From Polaribacter sp. (lineage in GTDB: Bacteria > Bacteroidota > Bacteroidia > Flavobacteriales > Flavobacteriaceae), in NCBI GenBank assembly GCA_029245665.1, contig JAQWOW010000239.1, positions 1 to 12,689 on the forward strand: 12,689 bases of DNA, read 5' to 3'. Positions 5,386-12,605 of this stretch are shown one piece after another. The notes beneath the pieces are model-generated. The model saw nothing but the letters and a program-made list of their open reading frames with translations. It was not told the origin of the DNA and made no database searches. Made by a program: the position numbers and the translations under genes. Position 1 is the stretch's first letter, and every line of letters starts with the position of its first letter.

Positions 5386-7383
5386 ATGAGTAATTCAAAA
5401 AAAGACACAAATTCTAATATGCCTAAATTTAAGTTTAATTCGTATTGGATATATGCCGCAATATTTCTTTTAATTATGGCATTTCAGTTTTTTAGTAGTG
5501 GTGATTTAGCAACTAAAAGTATTTCTAAAAATGAGTTTAATGAGATTTTAAGAGAGAATGACATTTCCAAAATTGTAATATTAAATAATAATTTAGCTCA
5601 AATTTTCATTAAAGAAGAAGCTCAAGACAAAGAGCGCTATAAAAAGATGATTAATTCTGCTTTTTATTCTAAAGGATCTTCTCTATTTGAGTACAATTTC
5701 GGAGATCTTCAAAATTTTGAAAATAATATTGAGAATTCCAGGCAGTCAAGTAATTTAGACTTTGATTTAAAAAATGAAAATAGGACAAGTTTTTTAGATA
5801 CGATTCTAAGTTTTTTACCTTTCATTATTTTAATTGCAGTTTGGTTGTTTTTTATGCGAAGAATGTCAGGTGGAGGGGCCGGTGCTGGAGGTGGAGGTCA
5901 AATTTTTAGCATCGGTAAGTCAAAAGCCAAACTATTTGATAAAGATACGAAAGTAAAAACTACTTTTGAAAATGTTGCTGGTTTAGAAGGAGCAAAAGAA
6001 GAAGTTCAAGAAATTGTAGATTTTTTAAAAAACCCTCAAAAATACACCTCTTTAGGGGGTAAAATACCTAAAGGAGCCATATTAGTTGGCCCTCCTGGAA
6101 CTGGTAAAACATTGTTAGCAAAGGCAGTTGCAGGCGAAGCAGATGTTCCTTTTTTCTCTTTATCAGGATCTGATTTTGTAGAAATGTTTGTTGGTGTAGG
6201 TGCCTCCCGTGTTAGAGACTTGTTTAAGCAGGCTGCTCAAAAGTCACCTTCAATTATTTTTATTGATGAAATTGATGCCATTGGAAGAGCTCGTGGAAAA
6301 AATAACATGACGGGTGGAAATGATGAACGCGAAAACACTTTAAACCAGTTATTAACAGAAATGGATGGTTTTGGAACAGATACCAATGTTATTGTTATAG
6401 CAGCTACCAATAGAGCAGATGTTTTAGACGGTGCACTGATGCGAGCAGGTAGATTTGATAGACAAATCTATGTAGATCTTCCAAATATTAATGAAAGAGA
6501 AGAAATTTTTGAAGTACATATCAAACCTTTAAAATTAGCCAACGACGTTAAAATTGGTTTTTTAGCTCAGCAAACTCCTGGTTTTTCTGGAGCAGATATT
6601 GCAAATATGTGTAATGAATCTGCATTAATTGCAGCAAGGAATGGAAAAAAAGCAATTCATCATCAAGACTTTTTAGACGCTGTAGATAGAATAGTCGGTG
6701 GTTTAGAAAAGAAAAATAAAGTTATTACACCAAAAGAGAAAGAAGTTATTGCTTTTCATGAAGCAGGTCATGCAACTATTAGCTGGATGTTAGAACATGC
6801 TGCACCCTTAGTTAAGGTAACCATTGTTCCAAGGGGGCAATCTTTAGGTGCTGCTTGGTACTTACCAGCAGAGAGAATGATTGTACAAACAGAACAAATG
6901 TTAGACGAAATGTGTGCGACTCTTGGAGGAAGAGCTGCTGAAAAAATTATATTTAATAAAATTTCGACAGGCGCTTTAAGTGATTTGGAAAAAGTAACTA
7001 AACAAGCTAGAGCTATGGTTACTGTATACGGTTTAAATGAAGAAGTTGGTAACATTACCTACTACGATTCTTCTGGGAATGACTCTTTTGTGAAACCTTA
7101 CAGTGAAGATACTTCAAAAAAAATAGATAAGGAAATTTCTAAAATGATTGAAGCGCAATATGAAAGAGCTATCGAATTGTTAGAAAAGAATAAAGATAAA
7201 TTAACAGTTTTAGCCGAGTTACTATTAGAAAAGGAAGTGATTTTTAAAGACGACTTGCTAAAAATATTTGGAAAAAGACCTTTTGACGAAATTGATGAAA
7301 CCACAGAAAAAATTGAAACTAATAAAAAATTAGTCAAAGAAAAAGAAAATACCGCTTCAGAAGAAAATAGTGTTGAAGAATAA
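5386..7383 (+). CDS. ftsH: ATP-dependent zinc metalloprotease FtsH
   Basis: This 665-aa membrane-bound hexameric protease extracts and degrades damaged membrane proteins and short-lived regulators. Domains in order: transmembrane helix about 20-37; extracytoplasmic domain about 38-135; second helix about 138-157; a glycine-rich linker (GGGAGAGGGG, 162-171); and the AAA+ ATPase. The ATPase has Walker A GPPGTGKT (235-242), Walker B IFIDEID (291-297) and the second region of homology ending RAGRFDR (353-359). The zinc protease domain has HEAGH (458-462) and the third ligand Asp 533 in the LSDLEK segment. All catalytic residues are intact. The C-terminal tail (about 632-665) is rich in Glu and Lys. 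It lies between rsfS and the LUD gene, in an operon with phospholipid synthesis genes, which suits its membrane role. Confidence 0.98.
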   Translation: MSNSKKDTNSNMPKFKFNSYWIYAAIFLLIMAFQFFSSGDLATKSISKNEFNEILRENDISKIVILNNNLAQIFIKEEAQDKERYKKMINSAFYSKGSSLFEYNFGDLQNFENNIENSRQSSNLDFDLKNENRTSFLDTILSFLPFIILIAVWLFFMRRMSGGGAGAGGGGQIFSIGKSKAKLFDKDTKVKTTFENVAGLEGAKEEVQEIVDFLKNPQKYTSLGGKIPKGAILVGPPGTGKTLLAKAVAGEADVPFFSLSGSDFVEMFVGVGASRVRDLFKQAAQKSPSIIFIDEIDAIGRARGKNNMTGGNDERENTLNQLLTEMDGFGTDTNVIVIAATNRADVLDGALMRAGRFDRQIYVDLPNINEREEIFEVHIKPLKLANDVKIGFLAQQTPGFSGADIANMCNESALIAARNGKKAIHHQDFLDAVDRIVGGLEKKNKVITPKEKEVIAFHEAGHATISWMLEHAAPLVKVTIVPRGQSLGAAWYLPAERMIVQTEQMLDEMCATLGGRAAEKIIFNKISTGALSDLEKVTKQARAMVTVYGLNEEVGNITYYDSSGNDSFVKPYSEDTSKKIDKEISKMIEAQYERAIELLEKNKDKLTVLAELLLEKEVIFKDDLLKIFGKRPFDEIDETTEKIETNKKLVKEKENTASEENSVEE

Positions 7384-7401
7384 TTTAATATCTTTAATTG
7401 C

Positions 7402-7989
7402 ATGAGTTTTTTTAAAAAAATATTCAATCTTTCTGCTAAAGAAGGTACTAATGAACTTCAAAGTCAAGAAGAAAATCTTTCTATAGATGAAGTGTTTGTC
7501 CATAATTTTGTTGCAAAAGGAGGGATGTTTCTATATTGTTTAAACAAAACAGAACTTACTACTACTTTAAATGATATATTAAAAGAAAACAATTGGAGCC
7601 AAATATCTCTATTAAATAATAGCTTATCTTCTTTTTTTAAAAATAAAGAAGTAAATTTTGTAGAAGAATTTGATGAAAATATTCCGGTTTTTTCAGTTTG
7701 TGAATATTTAATTTCAGATAATGGTGGTATATTATTTTCTTCAAATCAATTAAAAAGCACAAAATTATCTGAAATGCCTCAAAATTTTATAGTTTATGCT
7801 ACTACAAGTCAAATGGTTAAGTCTATGGGACAAGCTTTAACTGGTATTAAAAAGCGTTATAAAGAAAATCTTCCAACAAATATATCTGCTATAAAAAATT
7901 ATGCTGTTAATAAAAATGAGGATAATCTCTTAAACTTAGGAAACACTAACTCAAAAAACTTATATTTGCTGCTATTAGAAGATTTATAA
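7402..7989 (+). CDS. LUD-domain (LutC/YkgG-like) protein, role unknown
   Basis: This 195-aa cytoplasmic protein has no membrane segment. Residues about 95-150 carry the LUD core pattern: CEYLISDNGGILFSS, then a loop and PQNFIVYATTSQMVKSM. This corresponds to the ETG-S-LVLSS ... HIVV-S-IV pattern of LutC-type proteins. LutC itself takes part in lactate utilisation with the iron-sulfur proteins LutA and LutB. Neither is present here, and the gene stands alone between ftsH and cdsA, so a lactate role is doubtful. The first 40 residues (FFKKIFNLSAKEG, then an acidic stretch) look like a flexible lead-in. The gene is 18 nt after ftsH, and cdsA starts 1 nt after its stop, which suggests translational coupling. 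Confidence 0.8.
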   Translation: MSFFKKIFNLSAKEGTNELQSQEENLSIDEVFVHNFVAKGGMFLYCLNKTELTTTLNDILKENNWSQISLLNNSLSSFFKNKEVNFVEEFDENIPVFSVCEYLISDNGGILFSSNQLKSTKLSEMPQNFIVYATTSQMVKSMGQALTGIKKRYKENLPTNISAIKNYAVNKNEDNLLNLGNTNSKNLYLLLLEDL

Positions 7990-7990
7990 T

Positions 7991-8785
7991 ATGAGCAACC
8001 TTTTAAGAAGGATTCTTTCCGGCCTTGTGTATGTTTTATTATTTTTATTTGCCATTCTTTTTTCAAAAGAATCATACATTGTTTTAACTTTTTTATTTGG
8101 ATTATTAACTATTTGGGAATTCTCTAAGATTATAAAACTTAAAGGTCTAATAGGATATATTTTCTTTTGTTTGACATTATTTTTGATGTTGAAAAGACCC
8201 GAAAGTTATGCCATTGTTGTAATTCTAGTAATTACTATTATTTCCTCTCTATTTCTTATTTATTATCTATTTTTTAAAAAAGAAATTACCTTTCTTAATG
8301 AAAGGTCTAAGCTGGGCTTATTAATAAGATACCTTATTTTTCCTATGACTTTTTTAATCCTTTTACCTATTTATAAAGGATCCTACAATCCACATCTAAT
8401 GATTTCCCTTTTAATTCTAATTTGGGTCAATGATAGCTTTGCTTTCTTTGTTGGAAAAAATTTTGGAAAAAGAAAATTATTTGTTTCAGTTTCACCAAAA
8501 AAAACACAAGAAGGATTTATAGGTGGTTTGTTGTTTTCATTACTATTTGCCTATATTGTTAGTAGGTTTAATACCAACTTTACAACTCTAAACTGGTTGA
8601 TTATCGCAGTAATAATTAGTGTAATTGGTACTCTTGGAGATTTAGTGGAATCTAAATTTAAAAGACAAGCTAATATTAAAGATAGTGGAACTATTATGCC
8701 AGGTCATGGTGGAATGTTAGATAGGTTGGATAGTTTGTTTTTTGCAGCTCCGTTTGTATATTTGTATATTAATTTTATAATTTAG
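7991..8785 (+). CDS. cdsA: Phosphatidate cytidylyltransferase (CDP-diacylglycerol synthase)
   Basis: This 264-aa polytopic membrane enzyme converts CTP and phosphatidic acid to CDP-diacylglycerol, the precursor of all phospholipids. The family signature is complete at residues 221-245: S-K-F-K-R, then KDSG (230-233), then PGHGGMLDR (237-245). The NDSFAFFVGKNFGKRKL region with SPKKTQEG (147-175) is also typical. About seven to eight hydrophobic helices are visible, and length is normal. The start is 1 nt after the LUD stop codon. psd begins 2 nt after its TAG, so the two lipid genes are tightly coupled. Confidence 0.96.
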   Translation: MSNLLRRILSGLVYVLLFLFAILFSKESYIVLTFLFGLLTIWEFSKIIKLKGLIGYIFFCLTLFLMLKRPESYAIVVILVITIISSLFLIYYLFFKKEITFLNERSKLGLLIRYLIFPMTFLILLPIYKGSYNPHLMISLLILIWVNDSFAFFVGKNFGKRKLFVSVSPKKTQEGFIGGLLFSLLFAYIVSRFNTNFTTLNWLIIAVIISVIGTLGDLVESKFKRQANIKDSGTIMPGHGGMLDRLDSLFFAAPFVYLYINFII

Positions 8786-8787
8786 GT

Positions 8788-9444
8788 ATGATTCGTTTCC
8801 ACAAAGAAGGATATAAAATAATTTTTATTGCACTAATAGTATCTATTGGTGGTATTTTATTACTAGAAAAATTAATTGAAACTCCTTGGTTGGTTAAATT
8901 CATTCAAATTTTAATTATTGGCTTTTTAATAATTATTTTGCAATTTTTCAGAAACCCCAAAAGAGAAGCCCCTCTTGATGATAACGCACTTGTTGCACCC
9001 GTAGACGGTAAAGTTGTAGTTATTGAAGAAGTTGAAGAACCAGAATATTTTAAAGGTAAAAGATTACAGGTTTCTATTTTCATGTCACCAATTAACGTAC
9101 ACGTTACACGGTATGCAATGAGTGGAATTGTAAAGTATAGTAAATACCATCCTGGAAAATATCTGGTTGCATGGCACCCTAAAGCTTCAACAGAAAATGA
9201 AAGAACTACAGTAGTTATCCATAATAATTCTTTTGGAGATGTGTTGTATAGACAAATTGCTGGTGCTTTGGCAAAAAGAATAGTGAACTATGCTAAAGAG
9301 GGAGACAATATCATCCAAGGTACTGATGCTGGTTTTATAAAATTTGGATCTAGAGTAGACTTGTTTCTGCCTCTTGGAACAAAATTAAATGTATCTCTAG
9401 GAGATAAAGTTAAAGGAGGAATTCAAGTAATTGCGCAAAAATAG
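8788..9444 (+). CDS. psd: Phosphatidylserine decarboxylase, short form with N-terminal membrane anchor
   Basis: This 218-aa proenzyme decarboxylates phosphatidylserine to phosphatidylethanolamine. Two N-terminal hydrophobic helices (about 10-27 and 35-53) anchor it in the membrane. Then follow APVDGKVV (69-76, conserved Asp 73) and the MSPINVHVTR motif (His 105). The self-cleavage site KFGSRVD has Gly 187-Ser 188, where the proprotein would split to give a long beta chain and a short alpha chain of about 31 residues carrying the pyruvoyl group. FGSRVD in place of LGST marks the short, archaeal-like Psd branch common in Bacteroidota. No phosphatidylserine synthase is seen in the window, so its substrate is made elsewhere. 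The gene sits between cdsA (2-nt gap) and the acyl-CoA-binding protein gene (4-nt gap). Confidence 0.95.
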   Translation: MIRFHKEGYKIIFIALIVSIGGILLLEKLIETPWLVKFIQILIIGFLIIILQFFRNPKREAPLDDNALVAPVDGKVVVIEEVEEPEYFKGKRLQVSIFMSPINVHVTRYAMSGIVKYSKYHPGKYLVAWHPKASTENERTTVVIHNNSFGDVLYRQIAGALAKRIVNYAKEGDNIIQGTDAGFIKFGSRVDLFLPLGTKLNVSLGDKVKGGIQVIAQK

Positions 9445-9448
9445 TTTT

Positions 9449-9715
9449 ATGAAATCTCATTTAGACAATCAGTTTAATGATGCTTTCGATGAAATTTCTA
9501 AATTAAAAAAAGCGCTAGCTCCAGACATAATGCTTAAATTTTATGCCTATAATAAACAAGCAAATTTTGGAAATAATTTTTCTTTCAAAAATACCATGAA
9601 TGTCCGAAGTGCATTTAAGTTTAATGCATGGATGCAATTAAAAGGAATGCCACCTGAGGAAGCCAAAAAAGAATATATTAAATTAGCAAATACAATTTTA
9701 AATCTTAAAAATTAA
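9449..9715 (+). CDS. Acyl-CoA-binding protein (ACBP family)
   Basis: This 88-aa soluble four-helix protein would bind and carry long-chain acyl-CoA esters. The conserved FYAYNKQANFG (about residues 25-35) corresponds to the Y-KQA--G ligand site. AFKFNAWMQLKGMPPEEAKKEYI (about 51-73) corresponds to the K--AW--LKGM-----A---YI motif. Length matches stand-alone ACBPs. ATG 9449 is preferred over an in-frame TTG at 9431, which lies inside psd and would add six residues not seen in the family. ACBP is widespread in eukaryotes and patchy in bacteria. Its place directly after cdsA and psd argues for delivering acyl groups to phospholipid synthesis; this is inference from context. Confidence 0.9.
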   Translation: MKSHLDNQFNDAFDEISKLKKALAPDIMLKFYAYNKQANFGNNFSFKNTMNVRSAFKFNAWMQLKGMPPEEAKKEYIKLANTILNLKN

Positions 9716-9719
9716 TCTT

Positions 9720-10349
9720 ATGAAAAGAGTAGTAGTTTTATCTTTATTACTAGTAGTAGTTTTAAGTTTTTCCGCATGTAAATCAGAAATAAAAACGGAT
9801 TCTAAAAAAGAAATCAAAGTTGAGGTTAAAAAAAGTAGTGCAGCTTTTTCTTTAGAAAACGCAAAAAATGAAATTAACTTCATAGCCTATAAAACCTCAG
9901 AAAAAATTCCCGTTGGTGGACAGTTTAAAAAGGTAAACATTATTTCTGGAGGGGAAGGAAACACGATTAAAGAAGCTATTAATAATACTGAGTTTTCAAT
10001 TCCAATAAGCAGTCTTTTTACAAAAAATTCAAGTAGAGATTATAAAATTAAAAAGTTCTTTTTTGGAATCATGGACAATACAAAGCTATTATCCGGGAAA
10101 CTTATAATTGAAAATGATTCTGTCGGTTATGCAAATATAAAGATGAATGGAATTACAGAAAAAGTTCCTTTTGAATTTCGTATTGAAGCGAATACTTTCT
10201 TCCTAAATGGTAAAATGAACGTTACAAAGTGGAATGCTGTAGAAGCTTTAAATTCTTTAAACTTGGTTTGTAAAGAACTCCACAGAGGAGCTGATGGAGT
10301 ATCCAAAACTTGGAGTGAAGTTGCTTTAAATATTGTGTCTACTTTTTAA
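9720..10349 (+). CDS. YceI-family periplasmic lipoprotein
   Basis: This 209-aa protein has a lipoprotein signal peptide: MKR, a hydrophobic core rich in V and L, then a lipobox FSAC with the lipidated Cys at residue 20. A Lys/Glu/Ser-rich linker follows (21-40). The rest (about 41-209) matches the YceI lipocalin-like barrel. It begins with SLENAKNEINFIAYKT, has KIKKFFFGIMDN in the middle, then the MNGITEKVPFEF strand and a closing EVALNIVSTF. YceI-type barrels bind polyisoprenoid or other lipid ligands. The ligand here is unknown. It is the last gene of the run, 4 nt after the ACBP gene. The next gene is on the opposite strand, 32 bp away, with no clear hairpin between. Confidence 0.88.
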   Translation: MKRVVVLSLLLVVVLSFSACKSEIKTDSKKEIKVEVKKSSAAFSLENAKNEINFIAYKTSEKIPVGGQFKKVNIISGGEGNTIKEAINNTEFSIPISSLFTKNSSRDYKIKKFFFGIMDNTKLLSGKLIIENDSVGYANIKMNGITEKVPFEFRIEANTFFLNGKMNVTKWNAVEALNSLNLVCKELHRGADGVSKTWSEVALNIVSTF

Positions 10350-10381
10350 CTTTAAGTAAAAGCAAATTTATATTCAAGATC

Positions 10382-11263
10382 TTATTCTAAATTATGAAGG
10401 GCTTTTGATAGGGTTGAAAATTCAAAAGTAAAATTTGTCTTATTTTCGATTTTTTTTACTGAAATTCTCGATCCTTTCAAAAGAATAACAGCCATTTTCC
10501 CAAATAAAAATCGCATCAAAAAACCTGGAATCCCAATCCCTAGATAAGGTCTTTTCAAACTTTTAGCCAATGCTTTAGAGAAGCTTTTACTAGTATGATG
10601 CTCTGGAGCTACTGCGTTGAAAACACCTGTCAAACCCTCTTCAATTGATGTAATATATAGATTGCACAAATCATCAATATGAATCCAAGGCATGTATTGT
10701 TTACCTGAACCTAGTGGTGAAATTATAGGAGTTTTCATTTTAGCCAATGCTCCACCTTTTGCAGATAAAACGAGACCCGTTCTTAAAATTGTTACAGGTA
10801 TATTTTTTTTCAAAAATTGATTTGCAGCTTGCTCCCATTTTTGGCAAACATAGGCCAGGAAATCAACACCAACTTTGTCTGTTTCTTTAAAAACTAAATG
10901 AGATGTTGTTGTACCATAATAGCCAATCCCTGAAGCAGAAATAAAACCCTTTAGATGAATTCTTAATGTATTAATTTTTTCAAAAAGTAAGTTAGTAGAC
11001 TCAACCCTACTATCAATAATTTCGTGTTTTCTTTTTGTAGTCCAACGTTTTTCAGCAATTCCAGCACCTGCTAAATGAATTATATAATCTGTGTTTTTAA
11101 GTGCTTGTTCATCAATATAATTCGATGAAATGTCCCACTTAAACTCATGTTTTTTTTTGGGAGATCTACTTAAAACGATCACATCATGATTTTTATCAAT
11201 CAACATTTGTCTTAGCCTTTTTCCAACCAAACCGCTTCCTCCTGTTATTAAAATTCTTGCCAT
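10382..11263 (-). CDS. TIGR01777-type SDR oxidoreductase (YfcH/SDR39U1-like epimerase family)
   Basis: This 293-aa cytoplasmic Rossmann-fold protein has the nucleotide-binding motif TGGSGLVG at residues 7-14. It also shows DYIIHLAGAGIAEKRW (about 67-82), ISASGIGYYG (about 115-124), ILRTGLVLS and PWIHIDDLCN (about 205-214). The C-terminal region with the KRPYLGIGIPGFLMRFLFG segment matches the DUF1731 tail of this family. The physiological substrate of the family is unsettled, and it is usually annotated as a sugar-nucleotide epimerase. ATG 11263 is chosen because MARILITGGSG is the standard N-terminus. An in-frame ATG at 11299 would add 12 hydrophobic residues not expected. It faces the YceI gene tail-to-tail and the VWA gene head-to-head. 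Confidence 0.92.
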   Translation of the reverse strand: MARILITGGSGLVGKRLRQMLIDKNHDVIVLSRSPKKKHEFKWDISSNYIDEQALKNTDYIIHLAGAGIAEKRWTTKRKHEIIDSRVESTNLLFEKINTLRIHLKGFISASGIGYYGTTTSHLVFKETDKVGVDFLAYVCQKWEQAANQFLKKNIPVTILRTGLVLSAKGGALAKMKTPIISPLGSGKQYMPWIHIDDLCNLYITSIEEGLTGVFNAVAPEHHTSKSFSKALAKSLKRPYLGIGIPGFLMRFLFGKMAVILLKGSRISVKKIENKTNFTFEFSTLSKALHNLE

Positions 11264-11404
11264 ACTGTAAAAATAAAGAACTACAATAGATACCATCATA
11301 GTTTACTATAGATAATACTTATAGGATTATTAATTTCCAATTTGCTAACTTATAATAAAAATTTATTAGTCTATTTTGTTTTATCGCCTTCACTCAATGA
11401 TAAG

Positions 11405-11418
11405 AATTGACAATTGAC
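11405..11418 (+). repeat. Tandem 7-bp direct repeat AATTGAC x2 in the promoter region of the VWA gene
   Basis: AATTGAC occurs twice back to back. The second copy contains the TTG proposed as the -33 element. It could be an operator half-site pair or simple chance in AT-rich DNA. Confidence 0.35.
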
Positions 11419-11445
11419 TTATATATTAAAGCTATGTTAATTTTT
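11414..11445 (+). promoter_or_regulatory. Possible promoter of the VWA/AAA gene pair
   Basis: TTG at 11414-11416, a 21-bp spacer, then TAATTTTT at 11438-11445, which matches TAnnTTTG at all fixed positions but the last. The predicted start near 11450 leaves a leader of about 25 nt before ATG 11475. The rest of the 211-bp gap back to the SDR gene is AT-rich, with only short weak inverted repeats (for example ATAGT/ACTAT). Confidence 0.35.
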
Positions 11446-11474
11446 TTTCAGGCATTTAATTAAGCCGTATTTTT

Positions 11475-12605
11475 ATGGTGATGAAAAAAAATAATACAAG
11501 AAAAGGTTTTGTCTTCAAAACCTATGAAGTAGAAAATCAATCTCCCTTTGAAAAGTTATTTGAAATTTTCAAAGAATTAATAACACATACATCCGGAGAT
11601 TTTGACGAAGCCATAGATTGGTTGCGTTCTTTAGATAAAGAATATAAGTTGACAGACGAAAATTATACGATTGATGATTTTATTGAAGACTTAAAGAAGA
11701 AAAGTTTCATAAAAGAAGAAATATCTGCAGATGGAATAAAAGATACTAAAATTACTCCTAAAACTGAACGTGCCATTAGACAACAAGCGTTAAATCATAT
11801 TTTTGGATCTATAAAAAGAAGCGGTGCTGGAAATCATAAAAGTAAATCTCCAGGTATTGGAGATGAACATACAGGAGATTTTAGAGACTATCAGTTTGGT
11901 GATTCTTTAGACAAAGTTTCTATGACAGAAAGTATTAGAAACGCACAAATTAACAATGGAATTGACAACTTTAATTTAACAGAAAATGATTTAATAGTAG
12001 AAGAAACTCTGCATAAAAGTCAAATGAGTACCGTTTTAATGATCGACATTAGTCATTCTATGATATTGTATGGAGAAGATAGAATTACACCCGCTAAAAA
12101 AGTTGCGATGGCGCTTGCAGAACTAATAACCACTCGCTATCCTAAAGATTCAATAGATATTATAGTATTTGGAAATGATGCATGGTCTATTAAAATTAAA
12201 GATTTACCATATTTACAAGTAGGTCCTTACCATACAAATACTGTTGCGGGTTTAAAACTAGCGATGGATTTACTGCGAAGAAAAAGAAACACCAACAAAC
12301 AAATTTTTATGATAACAGACGGTAAACCCAGTTGTTTACTTTTACCTGACGGAAATTATTATAAAAATAGCAATGGTTTAGATACCTATATTGTAGATAA
12401 GTGTTATTCAATGGCCCAACAAGCTAGAAAACTTCACATTCCTATTACTACTTTTATGATCGCCAAGGATCCTTATTTAACGCAATTTGTAAAAGCATTT
12501 ACACAGGCAAATCAAGGAAAAGCATTTTATACAGGATTGAAAGGTTTGGGAGAAATGATTTTTGAAGATTATGAAACAAATAGAAAAAAACGAATTAAAG
12601 GATAA
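11475..12605 (+). CDS. VWA-domain protein, putative partner of an AAA+ magnesium-chelatase-like ATPase
   Basis: This 376-aa protein has no signal peptide or membrane segment. The N-terminal half (1-180) is charged and mostly helical, with a basic glycine-containing stretch around 112-130 and GDFRDYQFGD at 134-143. The C-terminal half (about 183-365) is a von Willebrand A domain with a complete metal-ion-dependent adhesion site: D191-I-S193-H-S195, a threonine in HTNT (254 or 256), and D282 in MITDGKP. Such proteins commonly work with MoxR- or magnesium-chelatase-like AAA+ ATPases in complex assembly. The client is unknown. The next gene starts at the base after its TAA. ATG 11475 and ATG 11481 (third codon) are both possible starts; neither has a Shine-Dalgarno sequence. 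Confidence 0.85.
   Translation: MVMKKNNTRKGFVFKTYEVENQSPFEKLFEIFKELITHTSGDFDEAIDWLRSLDKEYKLTDENYTIDDFIEDLKKKSFIKEEISADGIKDTKITPKTERAIRQQALNHIFGSIKRSGAGNHKSKSPGIGDEHTGDFRDYQFGDSLDKVSMTESIRNAQINNGIDNFNLTENDLIVEETLHKSQMSTVLMIDISHSMILYGEDRITPAKKVAMALAELITTRYPKDSIDIIVFGNDAWSIKIKDLPYLQVGPYHTNTVAGLKLAMDLLRRKRNTNKQIFMITDGKPSCLLLPDGNYYKNSNGLDTYIVDKCYSMAQQARKLHIPITTFMIAKDPYLTQFVKAFTQANQGKAFYTGLKGLGEMIFEDYETNRKKRIKG

Noticed and set aside
5866..5900. Glycine-coding repeat in ftsH as a possible slippage or frameshift site
   Set aside because: The codons are mixed (ggt, gga, ggg, gcc) and the frame continues intact. A glycine-rich linker at this place is common in Bacteroidota FtsH.
7389..7396. TATCTTTA ahead of the LUD gene as an internal promoter
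   Set aside because: It misses the final G of TAnnTTTG, lacks a -33 element at a fitting distance and lies between tightly spaced genes. Near matches like this are expected often in such AT-rich DNA.
6768..7427. Minus-strand open frames inside ftsH and across the ftsH/LUD junction
   Set aside because: They are shadows of the ftsH coding sequence, with low-complexity Ser/Leu/Phe-rich translations and no family match.
10350..10381. Terminator between the convergent YceI and SDR genes
   Set aside because: The 32-bp gap is AT-rich with only the short palindrome AAGATCTT and no stable stem-loop, so none is called.
11268..11275. TATTTTTA (minus strand) 4 nt before the SDR gene, as a second leaderless promoter like that of pyrE
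   Set aside because: It is only a 7-of-8 match made of A and T and has no -33 TTG at a suitable spacing. The same kind of string also occurs by chance just before the VWA start.
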